From contig JABWBH010000011.1 in the NCBI GenBank assembly GCA_013360585.1, forward strand, positions 1 to 64,000: a stretch of DNA of 64,000 nt. Direction: 5' to 3'. The translations under genes and the position numbers were made by a program. The DNA comes from Phycisphaerae bacterium. GTDB lineage: Bacteria > Planctomycetota > Phycisphaerae > UBA1845. Positions 48,783 to 58,110 of this stretch are shown here, in pieces. The notes below the pieces were generated by a model. That model was not told where the DNA came from. It did not search any database and saw nothing but the letters and a program-made list of their open reading frames with translations. Numbering within the stretch: the stretch's first letter is position 1; the number at the start of each line of letters is the position of its first letter.

Positions 48783-50858
48783 ATGCCTGAAGGACAACCT
48801 CGGAATAAACAGGACTTACTGTCGGCGCTGATGTGGGCGAGCGCGGCGTTTCTGCTCGCTGTGTACATCCTGCCGCGGTTTATGATGCCTCCTCAGCCGA
48901 CGACGCCGGTTTCGGCGGACGGCGCGGGCGGTGCGAGCGAAGGCAGCGGGACGACGGGGGGCGTCTCGGGGGGCAGCGCGCCGGCTTCGGCGTCGGGAAA
49001 CGCGCAGGAACTGTCCGTCGCGGAGGCGGATCGGATCGAGACGTTCACGCTGGGTTCGGCGGAGCCGGGCGGGCCTTACCGGATGGGCGTGACGGTGACG
49101 AACGCAGGCGCGGCGGTGGTCGAGACGCGCCTGTCGGACTTCCGGGAGCGCGTCAAAGGCGACGAGCGTTATCGACTGCTGCATGAGGTGGCGTCCGACC
49201 CGCATCCGCGCCGGTCGTTCGTTGTCGAGCGGATCAACGTGGACGGTCAGGACATCGCGGCAGAGGGCCGGCGGTGGACGGCGCGGCGGCTTGAGGGGAC
49301 GGATCGGGACGGCGTCGAGTTTTCGCTGGAGGTTCGGCGCGGCGGATCGCCGCTGTTGCGGATCGCGCGGACGTACGTGCTGCCGCGTCAGACGGCGGAG
49401 AGCGGGCTTCACGATTTTTCGGCGGATCTTTCGATCGAGAATCTCGGCAATGACACGCACACGGTGATCGTCACGTTCACGGGCGGAGTCGGGGTGCAGC
49501 AGACAGGCGGTCGCGGGGAGGCGCGCGGGTTCAACGTCGGCATCCTTGCGGAGGGCGCGGTGTCGGGGACGCGCAAGGGGTTGACGGAGCTGCACAAGTC
49601 TGCGGCGGCCGGTTTGAAGCTCTTTGACGCGGCGGAGCAGGAGCCGGGGGCCGCCTTGTCCTGGGTGGCGCTGGATAACCAATACTTCACGTGTACCCTC
49701 GCTCCGCAGAAGCGGGGGAGCGGCGGCGACACGGCGGGGTTTGTGCGGCAGGTCTGGGGGGCGGACGGGGACGGACTGGCGGAGACAACGGACGACGCGA
49801 CCCTGCGGTTCATCACGCATCCGCAAACGTTGTCGCCGGCGGGACAGACGGGATCGACGGTGAGCTTTCCCGTCGAGGCGTATCTCGGGCCGAAGGCGTC
49901 GAAGGCGTTCAAGTCGGTCGAGAAGTACCGGGCGCGGAATTATTACTTCCAGATCGCGGTCGGGTTCGGCTGGTGTACGTTCACGTGGCTGGTCGAGTTC
50001 ATGATCTGGCTGCTGAACGTGCTGGACGCGGTGACGCGCGACTACGGGATCGCGATCATCATTCTGGTGCTGCTGGTGCGGATGCTGCTTCACCCGCTGA
50101 CGAAGGCGGGGCAGGTCAGCATGGTGCGGATGCAGAAGCGGATGGGGACGCTTCAGGGGAAGTTCGAGGAGATCAAGCGGAAATATCCGAACGACCGGCT
50201 GAAGCAGAGTCAGGAGCAAAGCGCGGTGCTGCGCGAGGCGGGGATCAACCCGGCGGGGCAGTTGCTGACGTGTCTGCCGATGTTCTTTCAGGTTCCGATC
50301 TGGGCGGCGCTGTACCTGAGCCTGTCGACGAACATCCTGATGCGGCATGAGCCTTTTCTGTGGACGTGGCCCGCGGATCTGACGGCGCCGGACGCGCTGA
50401 TCCCCTTCTCCTCGGCGATCCACATTCCTCTGATGGGTCCGATCCACAGCTTCAACCTGCTGCCGTTTCTGCTGGGGATTTCGATGTATATCCAGCAGAA
50501 GCTGATGCCGAAGCCGACACCGCCTCCGAATCAGACGCCGGAGCAGAAGGCCCAGATGGAGATGATGCAGAAGATGATGCCGATCATGAGCGTCATGATG
50601 GTGTTCTTCTTCTACAGCGCTCCGAGCGGGTTGAATCTGTATATCATGGCGAGTTCGATCTTCGGCGCGATTGAGCAGAAGCGGATCCGGGCGCATATCG
50701 CGCAGGAGGAGGCCGCGGGGACGTTCGACAAACCGAAGGAGAAATCCCGGTCGATGAACCGCCCGAAGGGGCGCTTCGCGTTGTGGCTGGAGCGCGTGCA
50801 GAAGATGGCCGAGGATGCGCAGCGCCAGCAGTCTCGTCGTCCGACGCGCGGGAAATGA
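48783..50858 (+). CDS. yidC: Membrane protein insertase YidC
   Basis: A 691-residue YidC/Oxa1 insertase. N-terminal helix (LLSALMWASAAFLLAVYILP), a Gly/Ser/Ala-rich stretch (ASEGSGTTGGVSGGSAPAS), a large periplasmic beta-sandwich domain (about 80-370), then the conserved five-helix insertase core: YGIAIIILVLLVRMLLHPLT, the cytoplasmic hairpin (QKRMGTLQGKFEEIKRKYPN), FQVPIWAALYLSLS, and MMVFFFYSAPSGLNLYIMAS. It inserts small proteins into the inner membrane and cooperates with SecYEG. The Met-rich helical loop (MQKMMPIMSVMM) is normal for the family. ATG 48783. Confidence 0.95.
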   Translation: MPEGQPRNKQDLLSALMWASAAFLLAVYILPRFMMPPQPTTPVSADGAGGASEGSGTTGGVSGGSAPASASGNAQELSVAEADRIETFTLGSAEPGGPYRMGVTVTNAGAAVVETRLSDFRERVKGDERYRLLHEVASDPHPRRSFVVERINVDGQDIAAEGRRWTARRLEGTDRDGVEFSLEVRRGGSPLLRIARTYVLPRQTAESGLHDFSADLSIENLGNDTHTVIVTFTGGVGVQQTGGRGEARGFNVGILAEGAVSGTRKGLTELHKSAAAGLKLFDAAEQEPGAALSWVALDNQYFTCTLAPQKRGSGGDTAGFVRQVWGADGDGLAETTDDATLRFITHPQTLSPAGQTGSTVSFPVEAYLGPKASKAFKSVEKYRARNYYFQIAVGFGWCTFTWLVEFMIWLLNVLDAVTRDYGIAIIILVLLVRMLLHPLTKAGQVSMVRMQKRMGTLQGKFEEIKRKYPNDRLKQSQEQSAVLREAGINPAGQLLTCLPMFFQVPIWAALYLSLSTNILMRHEPFLWTWPADLTAPDALIPFSSAIHIPLMGPIHSFNLLPFLLGISMYIQQKLMPKPTPPPNQTPEQKAQMEMMQKMMPIMSVMMVFFFYSAPSGLNLYIMASSIFGAIEQKRIRAHIAQEEAAGTFDKPKEKSRSMNRPKGRFALWLERVQKMAEDAQRQQSRRPTRGK

Positions 50859-50944
50859 CGAAAAGACCGGGCGGTCGGGCGCGCCTACGGGAGGGTTCCC
50901 CCCCTCGCGGCGAGCGGATGCGGGGAGGAGGGGGTCAGGCGAAG

Positions 50945-51589
50945 ATGCGTCAGGGGGGACAAGCCGCTGAAACGTCGGTCCCTTCGGCGTCGTTTCCGGT
51001 GATCGATGGCGCAACCGGCGCCTCCGGCGCGGCGCGAGTCGGCGGCGTCGAATTGTTCCTCGGGTGCATGTTCAGCGGGAAGACGACGCGGATGCTGCGG
51101 CGGATTCTGTCGTGCGCGCCGGCAAGAGCGATCGCGATCAAGCATGCGCAGGACACGCGGTGCCAGGCGGACGTGATCGTCAGCCACGCGGGGCTTTCCG
51201 TCCCCGCGCGGATCGTCGCAGAAGCGGCGGAGTTGTCCGGCGCCGTCGGGGATGCGAACGTGATCGGCATCGACGAGGCGCACTTTTTCGACGCCGCTTT
51301 GCCGGATGTCTGCCGCCGGCTGGCGGATGCGGGCGTCACGGTGATGCTGACCGGACTGGACCGGACGAGCTGGGGGCGTCCGTTTCCGGTGATTGAGGCG
51401 CTGCGCGAGATCGCCGACGGCGTGATCCGCCTGACGGCGACGTGTGCGCGATGCGGCGCGGTCGCCGAGCACACCCAGCGCTTGACGCCGGTGGTGGAGG
51501 GGCGGATCGTCGGAGGATCGGAGGCGTTCGAGCCCCGGTGCGCGGCATGCTGGCGTCCGCCGCCGGAAGCGCCGGTCGATCGGGTATGA
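50945..51589 (+). CDS. tdk: Thymidine kinase
   Basis: A 214-residue class II thymidine kinase phosphorylating deoxythymidine with ATP. Seen: P-loop GCMFSGKTTRML (residues 40-51), the KHAQDTR region, DEAHFFD Walker B-like motif, GLDRTSWGRPF lasso loop, and two cysteine pairs (CARCG and CAACW) for the structural zinc. The open frame starts earlier, and an ATG at 50855 overlaps the yidC stop (ATGA), but the first 50 residues from there are Gly/Arg-rich and unlike the family; ATG 50945 is chosen, with a purine-rich GGAGGAGGG region about 15 bases upstream. Confidence 0.9.
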   Translation: MRQGGQAAETSVPSASFPVIDGATGASGAARVGGVELFLGCMFSGKTTRMLRRILSCAPARAIAIKHAQDTRCQADVIVSHAGLSVPARIVAEAAELSGAVGDANVIGIDEAHFFDAALPDVCRRLADAGVTVMLTGLDRTSWGRPFPVIEALREIADGVIRLTATCARCGAVAEHTQRLTPVVEGRIVGGSEAFEPRCAACWRPPPEAPVDRV

Positions 51590-51605
51590 CGCGAGGGGGC
51601 GCAAC

Positions 51606-52808
51606 ATGAAGGATCAGTTCGCCGTTGCGGTCGTGGGGTGTCTTTTCGCCGCCGCGGCCGTCATTGCCCAGGAGCGTCCGACGCCGGACCGCCCCGCGCC
51701 GAAACCGCCGCCCCGCCGGGGCTACCTCCTTCCTGAAGATCGCGCGATCGGCCACTTCCTGGTTCGCGAGAAAGGCTCCAAGGCGGGAGAGGTGTGGGAG
51801 GACTTGGTGGAAGCGCGCGGGGCGGTGCTGACGCCGCCGGAACGGGAGGTCAAGCTCGCTTTCAACGAATCCGCCGTCGCGGATGTGAAGCTTCTTGCAG
51901 ATTTCAAGGCGGAGAGCCTTGCCGGCTTGTCCCTGCGTCGTCTGACGATCAAGAATGACGATCTCGCGTTCATCCGCCACCTGAAAGGTCTGCGCGAGCT
52001 GGATCTGAGCGGGACAGGGATTACGAACGAAGGACTTAAGCACCTGGAACCGCTGAAGGAGCTTGAGCTTCTGAACCTTTCCGGAACGAAGATCACCGAT
52101 GCGGGGCTCAGCGAGGTGGTGCGGTTGGAAAAGTTGATGATCCTCGATCTTCCGTCGCAGATTACGCCGGACGGGCTGGTCCGCCTGTCGGAGCGTCCGA
52201 CGTTGGCTTCGCTGTCGCTTCGCGGCAACCCGAACCTGACGGCGACGGATGCGCTTCGCGGACTGGTCGCGCTGAAGGCGCTGGCCCGGCTGGACCTGGC
52301 GGAGTCCACATTGACGGACGCGGCGGGGGAGGCGCTGGGATCATGCAAGCGTCTCGAGGATGTTGATCTGTCGCGGACGGGCGTCGGAGACGGAACGGCG
52401 CGAGCGTTGTCGTCGTCGCGGATCTTGACGCACCTGAACCTGACAAGAACGGCGGTCACGGACGGTGGCGTCGGGGCGTTAGCGTCGGCGACGTCGCTGG
52501 AGACGCTGCTTCTGGGGGGTACGAAGATAACAGATGGGGCGTTGGAGGCGGTCTGCTCCCTGCCGTTACTGAAGCGTGTCTCCCTGGCGGGGACGGCGGT
52601 GACGGACATCGGCGCCGCCCGTCTGTCACGGTTGGCGGGTACGCTGGAAGATCTGTCGCTTCAGGACGTTAAAGTGACGGACGCCGTTTGCGGCGATCTG
52701 GAGCGACTGACCGGTTTGCGGCGGCTGGTTTTGCGGGGGACCGGATTGACGTCCGCGTGCCGGGAGCGCCTCCGGAGGCAGTTGCCGAAGTGCGCGATCG
52801 TGAATTAA
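51606..52808 (+). CDS. Exported leucine-rich-repeat protein
   Basis: A 400-residue exported protein. A signal peptide (AVAVVGCLFAAAAVIAQE) and Pro-rich linker (PTPDRPAPKPPPRRG) precede about ten leucine-rich repeats of 23-25 residues, of the cysteine-free type with consensus L-x-x-L-x-L-S-G-T-x-I-T-D (LRELDLSGTGITNEGLKHLE, LELLNLSGTKITDAGLSEVV). The superhelix should present a binding surface outside the cytoplasm. Planctomycetes have many such proteins; partners are unknown. The start ATG 51606 lies 16 bases after the thymidine kinase stop, so co-transcription is likely. Confidence 0.88.
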   Translation: MKDQFAVAVVGCLFAAAAVIAQERPTPDRPAPKPPPRRGYLLPEDRAIGHFLVREKGSKAGEVWEDLVEARGAVLTPPEREVKLAFNESAVADVKLLADFKAESLAGLSLRRLTIKNDDLAFIRHLKGLRELDLSGTGITNEGLKHLEPLKELELLNLSGTKITDAGLSEVVRLEKLMILDLPSQITPDGLVRLSERPTLASLSLRGNPNLTATDALRGLVALKALARLDLAESTLTDAAGEALGSCKRLEDVDLSRTGVGDGTARALSSSRILTHLNLTRTAVTDGGVGALASATSLETLLLGGTKITDGALEAVCSLPLLKRVSLAGTAVTDIGAARLSRLAGTLEDLSLQDVKVTDAVCGDLERLTGLRRLVLRGTGLTSACRERLRRQLPKCAIVN

Positions 52809-53062
52809 GGTCCTGCTTCGGGAGGGCTTGCCGACGGTTTCCGAGGCGTGCAAGGCGGTAGGCGCCTCTTCAAGGCGTCCGTCACGAATACTCCTCCTGA
52901 GTTGACGGTTCGGTGAAGCCGCAGGGTTGAGAGGTGCGACGTTCGCGCGTTTCGGGGGTTCAGGTTGGTTGTCGTTCGTTGGAACAGTCGTGTGCGCGCG
53001 TTCGCGTCTCGAAGCCGCACCGAGTTTGTCAGTCAGAGAGGTTTCTGGTAGAGAGCCGCGCC

Positions 53063-53698
53063 GTGAGCAAAGCAAAAAAGAAAAAGGTGAAAAACGAAAC
53101 GGAGATTGTTGACGATCTCGAGGAACCGGAAACGGTTCCAGCGGCGGACGAACCGCCTGCGGACCTCGCAGACGCCGATGTGCTCCCGGAGGTGGACCTC
53201 GTGGACGTGCCCGAAGTCGGCGACCCGGTGGACGCTCCCGAAGCACCGGCGGGGCGACCCTCCGGTCGCAGGTCGATCGGCGCCAAGGAAGTCATCCCTT
53301 TCGCGTGGAAGCTGGTGGGGCGATCCGACGGAATGACGTTGACGCTGTTCAAGGCGATCGAACGCGACGAGGTCGAGGCGCAGCTCGAGCGCTCCGTGCG
53401 TGAGGGGTATTACACGGACCTGAAGATTCTCCCGATTGCGCCGCCGCCTCCTCCGCCGGTCATCGCGGCCACCGCGCCGTTGCCGATGCCTGAGAAGTCG
53501 GCGCCGAAAGGTGCTCCGTCTCCGAAGACCAAGGTTGAGGCGAAGCCGGCCGCCCGAGCTGAGTCAAAGCCCGCCAAGTCCGCCGCGCCGTCAAAGAAGG
53601 AGGCCGCGCCGGGGAAGCGGACGAAGCCTGCCGCGGTCAAGTCGGCCAAGGCAAGCTCCAAGAAAACGACGAAGAAGGCGGCTGCGCGAAGGAAGTAG
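53063..53698 (+). CDS. Protein with histone H1-like basic tail
   Basis: A 211-residue protein with three parts: an N-terminal basic/acidic segment (SKAKKKKVKNETEI, then a run of Asp/Glu/Pro/Val), a compact central block (about 75-128: KEVIPFAWKLVGRSDGMTLT, LFKAIERDEVEAQLERSVRE), and a C-terminal tail of about 75 residues rich in Lys, Ala, Pro and Ser (PSKKEAAPGKRTKPAAVKSA). The tail composition resembles eukaryotic histone H1 and bacterial Hc1-like DNA-binding proteins. It may bind nucleic acid, but the central block is unknown. GTG 53063 is chosen; the earlier frame looks non-coding. Confidence 0.6.
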   Translation: MSKAKKKKVKNETEIVDDLEEPETVPAADEPPADLADADVLPEVDLVDVPEVGDPVDAPEAPAGRPSGRRSIGAKEVIPFAWKLVGRSDGMTLTLFKAIERDEVEAQLERSVREGYYTDLKILPIAPPPPPPVIAATAPLPMPEKSAPKGAPSPKTKVEAKPAARAESKPAKSAAPSKKEAAPGKRTKPAAVKSAKASSKKTTKKAAARRK

Positions 53699-54140
53699 CC
53701 GCCGCAGTCATCTGCGGTCCCTGGGACATCCAAAGTTGTCGCCTCCTGCAACCTTCCCGACCGTGACGTCATCGGATCGTTCGGGGGGTTCGGGATAAGC
53801 GGCGGCGCGGGTGGGAGAACGTTGAAGGCGTCCTCGCCCCGCTAGGGGGCTTTTGTCCTCGCTTTGGGTGAGGGCTTGCGGAAACCTTGCCGGTTCGGTA
53901 GAAAAACGAACGTATTTGTTCGGGCTGGGGGTCGCCGAGGCGCGGTTCGGACTTAACAGCCCGTTGAAGAAGGGTTCGCGTCCCTCCGGGTCGCGAATTT
54001 CACCGAGAAAAAAGGACATCGGAAAGGCCGATCGTGAGTTTTTCAACGAGCGGTTAAGCGCCGGGCTGTCGCGGACCCCGCCGTCAGGATGCGGACCGGG
54101 GCGGCGAACTTCATGATGTCGACGCGATCGAGACGGACGG
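53699..54140. other. Intergenic region containing a small inverted-repeat element
   Basis: About 440 bases before the hydrolase gene. It carries element copy A at 53957-54056. No other gene is seen; the remaining sequence has no recognised terminator. Confidence 0.45.
53957..54056. mobile_element. MITE-like element, copy A (~100 bp)
   Basis: Ends are inverted repeats: CAGCCCGTTGAAGAAGGG at the left and TTTTTCAACGAGCGGTTAAG at the right pair with few mismatches, and the flanking bases read TTAA on both sides. A second element of the same length and ends lies at 57024-57123. It is non-coding; open frames across it are spurious. Confidence 0.6.
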
Positions 54141-55280
54141 ATGTCTGAAGCGGCGATGCTGAGTGCGGTGTCACCGTGGGAGCTTCCGGTCTACGCCTGG
54201 TGGGGGCTGGCGGCGGTCTGCGCGGTCCTTGTGCTGGGCGTGTATCCGGCGCTCGTCCTGCGCAAGTACGTCGGCATCATGATCAACCTGATCGACGAGC
54301 AGGCGCCGGACCCGGGGGCGGATTCGCGCGGCGCCAACGGGATCGTCGGCGAACCGATCGAATTTTCCGCTGCGGACGGTCACCCGCTCCACGGGTTTCT
54401 GCTTCGCGGCAACCCTGACCGTCCCCGGCGCGGTCTGATCATTTTCGCGCACGAGTTCGACAGTGATCACCGCAGTTGCCTGCGTTACTGCCGCTTTCTC
54501 CAGGACGCCGGGTATGATCTCTTCACGTTCGACTTCCGTGGGCACGGGCTGTCTGCGTCGGAACCGGGGTACAAACCGCGGCAGTGGGCGAGCGACCGCG
54601 AACTTGCAGACATGACCGGAGCGATCCGGTGCATGTGCGACAATCTGGAGGGGAGGGGGCTTCCGCGGGTGCTGGCACTTTTCGGAGTGTCGCGCGGGGC
54701 GGGCGCGGCGATCCTTGCGTCAGTCAGGGCGCCGGAGGTCGAGGCGATCATCGCGGACAGCGCCTTCTCCAGCGACACGACGCTCGAGTACCTGATGAAG
54801 CGCTTTGCGACGATCTTCGCCCGGATTCGCGTCGTCGCGGAGAACCACCCGCCGACGTTCTGGCGGTTCCTGCGCTGGTTGCTTTTCCGCGAGTTCCGCC
54901 GCCGGTTCGGGTGTGAGTTTCCGTCGGTTCGCAAGGCGATGCGACGGCTCGGGCGGCGTCCGGTTCTGCTGATTCACGGCGGGCGCGACAGTTACATCCC
55001 CACGTCACAGTCGCAGCTCTTGTATGATCGGGCGCTGGGCCCCAAGCAGCTCTGGATCGTTCCCGACGCCCGACACAACCAGAGCATCCTCACCGAACCG
55101 CGCGAGTACCAGCGTCGCGTGCTCGACTTTCTCGACGAGCATCTGGCGTGGAAGAGCGCGATCGTTTCGCCGACGGTCCGCATTCGTCCGGCGGATCGCG
55201 CGACGGTCATGCCCGCGCTGGCGACGTCGCGCGGGGGATCTCCCTCTGCGGTTCCCGCCGCAGCCGCCCAGGATTCGTGA
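54141..55280 (+). CDS. Membrane-anchored alpha/beta hydrolase
   Basis: A 379-residue protein. A membrane helix near residues 17-38 (VYAWWGLAAVCAVLVLGVYP) precedes an alpha/beta hydrolase domain: FAHEFDSD oxyanion region, TFDFRGHG, nucleophile elbow GVSRGAG, IHGGRDSYIP with the acid, and DARHNQS with the histidine. Motif order is normal for the fold. The C-terminal 40 residues are Pro/Ala-rich. It is probably a carboxylesterase, thioesterase or peptidase; the substrate is unknown. ATG 54141 follows GACGG, a poor ribosome binding site. Confidence 0.85.
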   Translation: MSEAAMLSAVSPWELPVYAWWGLAAVCAVLVLGVYPALVLRKYVGIMINLIDEQAPDPGADSRGANGIVGEPIEFSAADGHPLHGFLLRGNPDRPRRGLIIFAHEFDSDHRSCLRYCRFLQDAGYDLFTFDFRGHGLSASEPGYKPRQWASDRELADMTGAIRCMCDNLEGRGLPRVLALFGVSRGAGAAILASVRAPEVEAIIADSAFSSDTTLEYLMKRFATIFARIRVVAENHPPTFWRFLRWLLFREFRRRFGCEFPSVRKAMRRLGRRPVLLIHGGRDSYIPTSQSQLLYDRALGPKQLWIVPDARHNQSILTEPREYQRRVLDFLDEHLAWKSAIVSPTVRIRPADRATVMPALATSRGGSPSAVPAAAAQDS

Positions 55281-55457
55281 CCGTCCGTCGTCCGAAAACG
55301 CATCTTCGTCCCGATGAGGCGCGAGGGTCCGCGCTTCTGCGTCGAACCCGGCCCAAGTCGCAAGAAGAGCACACATCTGCGGACCCGCGCGGAATCCGCG
55401 CTTTCGGGATGGAAGCCGCGTCACCCCCGGACTACGATCCCCCGGAGGGAAAAGAAG

Positions 55458-56297
55458 ATGCGGCATCTGCCTCTGCTAGGTCTGATGATCCTTTCCGGTT
55501 GCGGGAATGCGGCCCTGATTCCGATGACGGCTTCCGATGCCGCACCGGCATTTGCGGACCTTGGCGGTCCGGCTGAAACATGCAACCCCGGCCGGGAGCT
55601 TGCGGTTCAGATTGTCACCGGGGCCGCGATCCTGCTGCGCGACCTGCCCGACGCCGGGTTCCACGCGGGAACCCTTCTTCCGTCGTTCGACGTCCGCGCG
55701 TTCGATCTTCAGCCGGACGATCGGGAGGAAGTCATCGCCGCGGTTCATGCGCTCGCGGGTCAGCGCCTTTCCGAATTCGGGCTTCGCATTGTCGGCGAGG
55801 AGGCGACGGAGGAATCCGAAGGCGCCGAAGCGCCGGAGATCATCGCCCGCGTCGTCGTCACCGATCTTCCGGGCGCGCCGGAGCATTGCGGATGTCAGGG
55901 CAGCACGAGCGCACTGGGACTGCCGTCGGACGGCCCCGCCGAAGCCGTCGTCTTCTCCAACGCGTACGTGGATAACGGCCTTGCGGGCGTCCTGATGCGG
56001 TACTCGCGGAAGGAGCGGATCGAGAAGCTCGCGGCGGCGCTGTCCAACTCGATCCTGCACGAAGTCGGGCACACCCTGGGGCTGGTTCATGTGGACGTTC
56101 CAGGTCAGCCGACGCTCCTGATGGCGCGGGGCGGCTCGAGCGCGACAAAAGTTTCGCTGGCGGCGATGACAACGCTTCAGGCGTATTCCGAGGAGTCGCA
56201 GCCGGTCACGACCGACGCGATCGGCGTCCGTGAGACGCAGTGCGACGTGTGCGTCATCGAGGATACGCTAGCCGCGCGGCGCGAGTGCCTTCGCTGA
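55458..56297 (+). CDS. Putative zinc metalloprotease lipoprotein
   Basis: A 279-residue lipoprotein: signal sequence with lipobox (LLGLMILSGCGN, cysteine at residue 15). The metzincin-type zinc motif HEVGHTLGLVH (residues 201-211, HExxHxxGxxH) is complete, and PTLLMARGG about ten residues on may supply the Met-turn. Several cysteines (EHCGCQGS and CDVCVIED) could form disulphides. It probably degrades protein in the envelope. The 200 residues before the motif match no family I recognise. GGAGGG about eight bases before ATG 55458 is a strong ribosome binding site. Confidence 0.8.
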   Translation: MRHLPLLGLMILSGCGNAALIPMTASDAAPAFADLGGPAETCNPGRELAVQIVTGAAILLRDLPDAGFHAGTLLPSFDVRAFDLQPDDREEVIAAVHALAGQRLSEFGLRIVGEEATEESEGAEAPEIIARVVVTDLPGAPEHCGCQGSTSALGLPSDGPAEAVVFSNAYVDNGLAGVLMRYSRKERIEKLAAALSNSILHEVGHTLGLVHVDVPGQPTLLMARGGSSATKVSLAAMTTLQAYSEESQPVTTDAIGVRETQCDVCVIEDTLAARRECLR

Positions 56298-56452
56298 TCG
56301 CGCGGGGCGCCTGGGCAGAGGTTTCCGCGGATTGAACGGACGGGGCGTGACGACAGGTTCGCGGATCGCGCCGCCGGCTCATCGTGAAAAACGTCGCGGA
56401 TCGAGCGAGGGTCTTCACGGTTCGGGCGAGCGACGAACCGCTTTATCAGGCG

Positions 56453-56953
56453 TTACGAATTCAACAGCCACGTCAGGTGTCCCAGCGTCGGCAGGATGAG
56501 CTTCTCCATCGCCAGGCGCACGGCCCCCGAAGAACCCGGCAGAGCGAACACGGCTTTTCTGTTCCGCATACCGGCCAGCGCACCCGACAACATCGCCGCC
56601 GGACCGATCTCGGCGAAGCTCAGCGAGCGGAACAGTTCACCGAACCCGTCAAGGCGCCGCTCCAGCAGAGGCTCGATCGCGTCGCAGGTCACGTCGCGCG
56701 GGGCGAAGCCCGTCCCGCCGGAGACAATGACCGCCTGGCATGATGCGTTGTTGCACCAGCGTTCGACCTGCGCGGCAATCCACGCCGCCTCGTCGGAAAC
56801 CACCGCGTAGTCGAAGACGCGATGCCCGGCGCCTTCAAGCAACTCCCGGATCAGCCGGCCGCTCGAATCCGTCTCGGGCGTGCGCGTGTCGCTGACGGTC
56901 AGAACTGCGGCGGAGACGACAACGGTCTGATGCTGGTGTTGGGACGGCAACAT
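56453..56953 (-). CDS. MoaB/MogA-type molybdopterin adenylyltransferase
   Basis: A 166-residue molybdenum cofactor protein. Seen: AAVLTVSDTRTPETDSSG (N-terminal MoaB motif), IVSGGTGFAPRDVTCDAIEP with SGGTG at 78-82, and FALPGSSGAVRLAMEKLILP. It would adenylylate molybdopterin before metal insertion. ATG 56953 is the family's usual start; the open frame upstream runs through the inverted-repeat element and is not coding. The gene is alone; no moaA, moaC or moeA is nearby. Confidence 0.88.
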   Translation of the reverse strand: MLPSQHQHQTVVVSAAVLTVSDTRTPETDSSGRLIRELLEGAGHRVFDYAVVSDEAAWIAAQVERWCNNASCQAVIVSGGTGFAPRDVTCDAIEPLLERRLDGFGELFRSLSFAEIGPAAMLSGALAGMRNRKAVFALPGSSGAVRLAMEKLILPTLGHLTWLLNS

Positions 56954-57023
56954 GACAACGCTTTTACTCCTGCTGCGGGATGCCCACCGCCGAGCGGCGA
57001 GATATCCAGCATTCTCTTCTTGA

Positions 57024-57123
57024 CAGCCCGTTGAAAAAGGGGTGCGCCTCCCTCGGAAGGCGAATGTCATCGGGAACAACCAGCATCACAAAGACCGATC
57101 CCGGGTTCTTTAACAGGCTGGTA
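57024..57123. mobile_element. MITE-like element, copy B (~100 bp)
   Basis: Left end CAGCCCGTTGAAAAAGGG and right end TTCTTTAACAGGCTGGTAG are inverted repeats with a few mismatches, matching copy A (53957-54056) in ends, length and orientation. It lies between the prepilin-like gene and moaB, both on the minus strand, and may act as a hairpin between their transcripts. Confidence 0.6.
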
Positions 57124-57138
57124 GTAGGCCACCAGAGG

Positions 57139-58110
57139 TCAGTTGGGCGTCCAGCCTTTGTGCCGCGCGACCTCCTGCGGCCAGAGGTTTTCCGAGGTGA
57201 AGTAGTCCGGGTTGAGCAGGTCCGGCCACTCATAGGTCGTGCTTTCGGGGTAGCGGTTGTTTCCGCCCTCGAAGGGCTGCTCGTCGATCGTGATGGCGTT
57301 GTGCGGGCTGGCGTAGCCGATGTTGGTGTGTTCGCGCTGGCGCCAGAAGAACTCCGTGTCCGGGCGGACGCCGCGCAGGTCGCCGTTGGAATACCGGTCG
57401 GACGTCCGCACCGTGAGTTTGCGCACGCTGCCGTCGCGCAGGAGGAGGTTGGCGGCGGGGGACGCCCGGTTGCCGTGGCGATAGCCGACCGTGTTCGACC
57501 CCCAGTAAGGGTAGTCGAACCCGACGCCGTCGAGCGCGTGCGCGCTGAGGCCGTGCATCCAGGTCCACCAGCCGTCGGCGGCGAGGATGCGGTTGCCGTC
57601 GAACTTCTCGCGCTCGAAATCCATGTCGGCGGTTTTCCCGCCCCAGGACGCCAGCGGGACGGCGATGCCGTAGCTGTAGTCTGCGCCACGCCCTCCGCCC
57701 AGCGGCGTCGGGTAGTTGAAGTTCCACGACGTTCCGCGGGCGACGTTCACCGGGTCCGGACGGGCGTCCTTCTCGCAATACCCGATGTCCCACGTGTCGA
57801 TGTAGCGGTTGACGTAAAGCACGTCGATCCAGGTGGACATGATCCGGTTATGTCCGGGCGATCCGGCGGTCGAGCCGTCGTCCCACTTCGGGTAGGCGTG
57901 GTGCTCGTCGAAGGCGTACTGGAGCCCGAGTCCGATCTGGTGGAGGTTCTGACCGCACGCGACCGTTTTCGCCTGTTCCCGGGCGTTCTGAAGCGACGGC
58001 AGGAGGATCGAGATCAGCAGAGCGATGATCGCAATGACGACCAGCAGTTCGATCAGCGTGAACGCCGCGGGGCCGACGGACCGGATCGGGCGGTGAATTC
58101 GAGGGTTCAT
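57139..58110 (-). CDS. Prepilin-like protein (DUF1559/H-X-DG type)
   Basis: A 323-residue protein with a type IV prepilin N-terminus: [20 protein letters not shown] then [20 protein letters not shown], including the cleavage and methylation segment FTLIE. The rest is a beta-rich extracellular domain with aromatic residues ([20 protein letters not shown]). [19 protein letters not shown] resembles the H-X9-DG motif of planctomycetal prepilin-like proteins, but the spacing here is 13. Its gene overlaps the end of the zinc-ribbon gene by ATGA. It probably forms a pseudopilus or surface appendage. No prepilin peptidase is nearby. Confidence 0.85.
   Translation of the reverse strand: MNPRIHRPIRSVGPAAFTLIELLVVIAIIALLISILLPSLQNAREQAKTVACGQNLHQIGLGLQYAFDEHHAYPKWDDGSTAGSPGHNRIMSTWIDVLYVNRYIDTWDIGYCEKDARPDPVNVARGTSWNFNYPTPLGGGRGADYSYGIAVPLASWGGKTADMDFEREKFDGNRILAADGWWTWMHGLSAHALDGVGFDYPYWGSNTVGYRHGNRASPAANLLLRDGSVRKLTVRTSDRYSNGDLRGVRPDTEFFWRQREHTNIGYASPHNAITIDEQPFEGGNNRYPESTTYEWPDLLNPDYFTSENLWPQEVARHKGWTPN

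Noticed and set aside
48816-51014. Minus-strand open frame of 732 codons across yidC
   Set aside because: Composition is Arg/His/Pro-rich and matches no family, while the plus strand encodes a full YidC.
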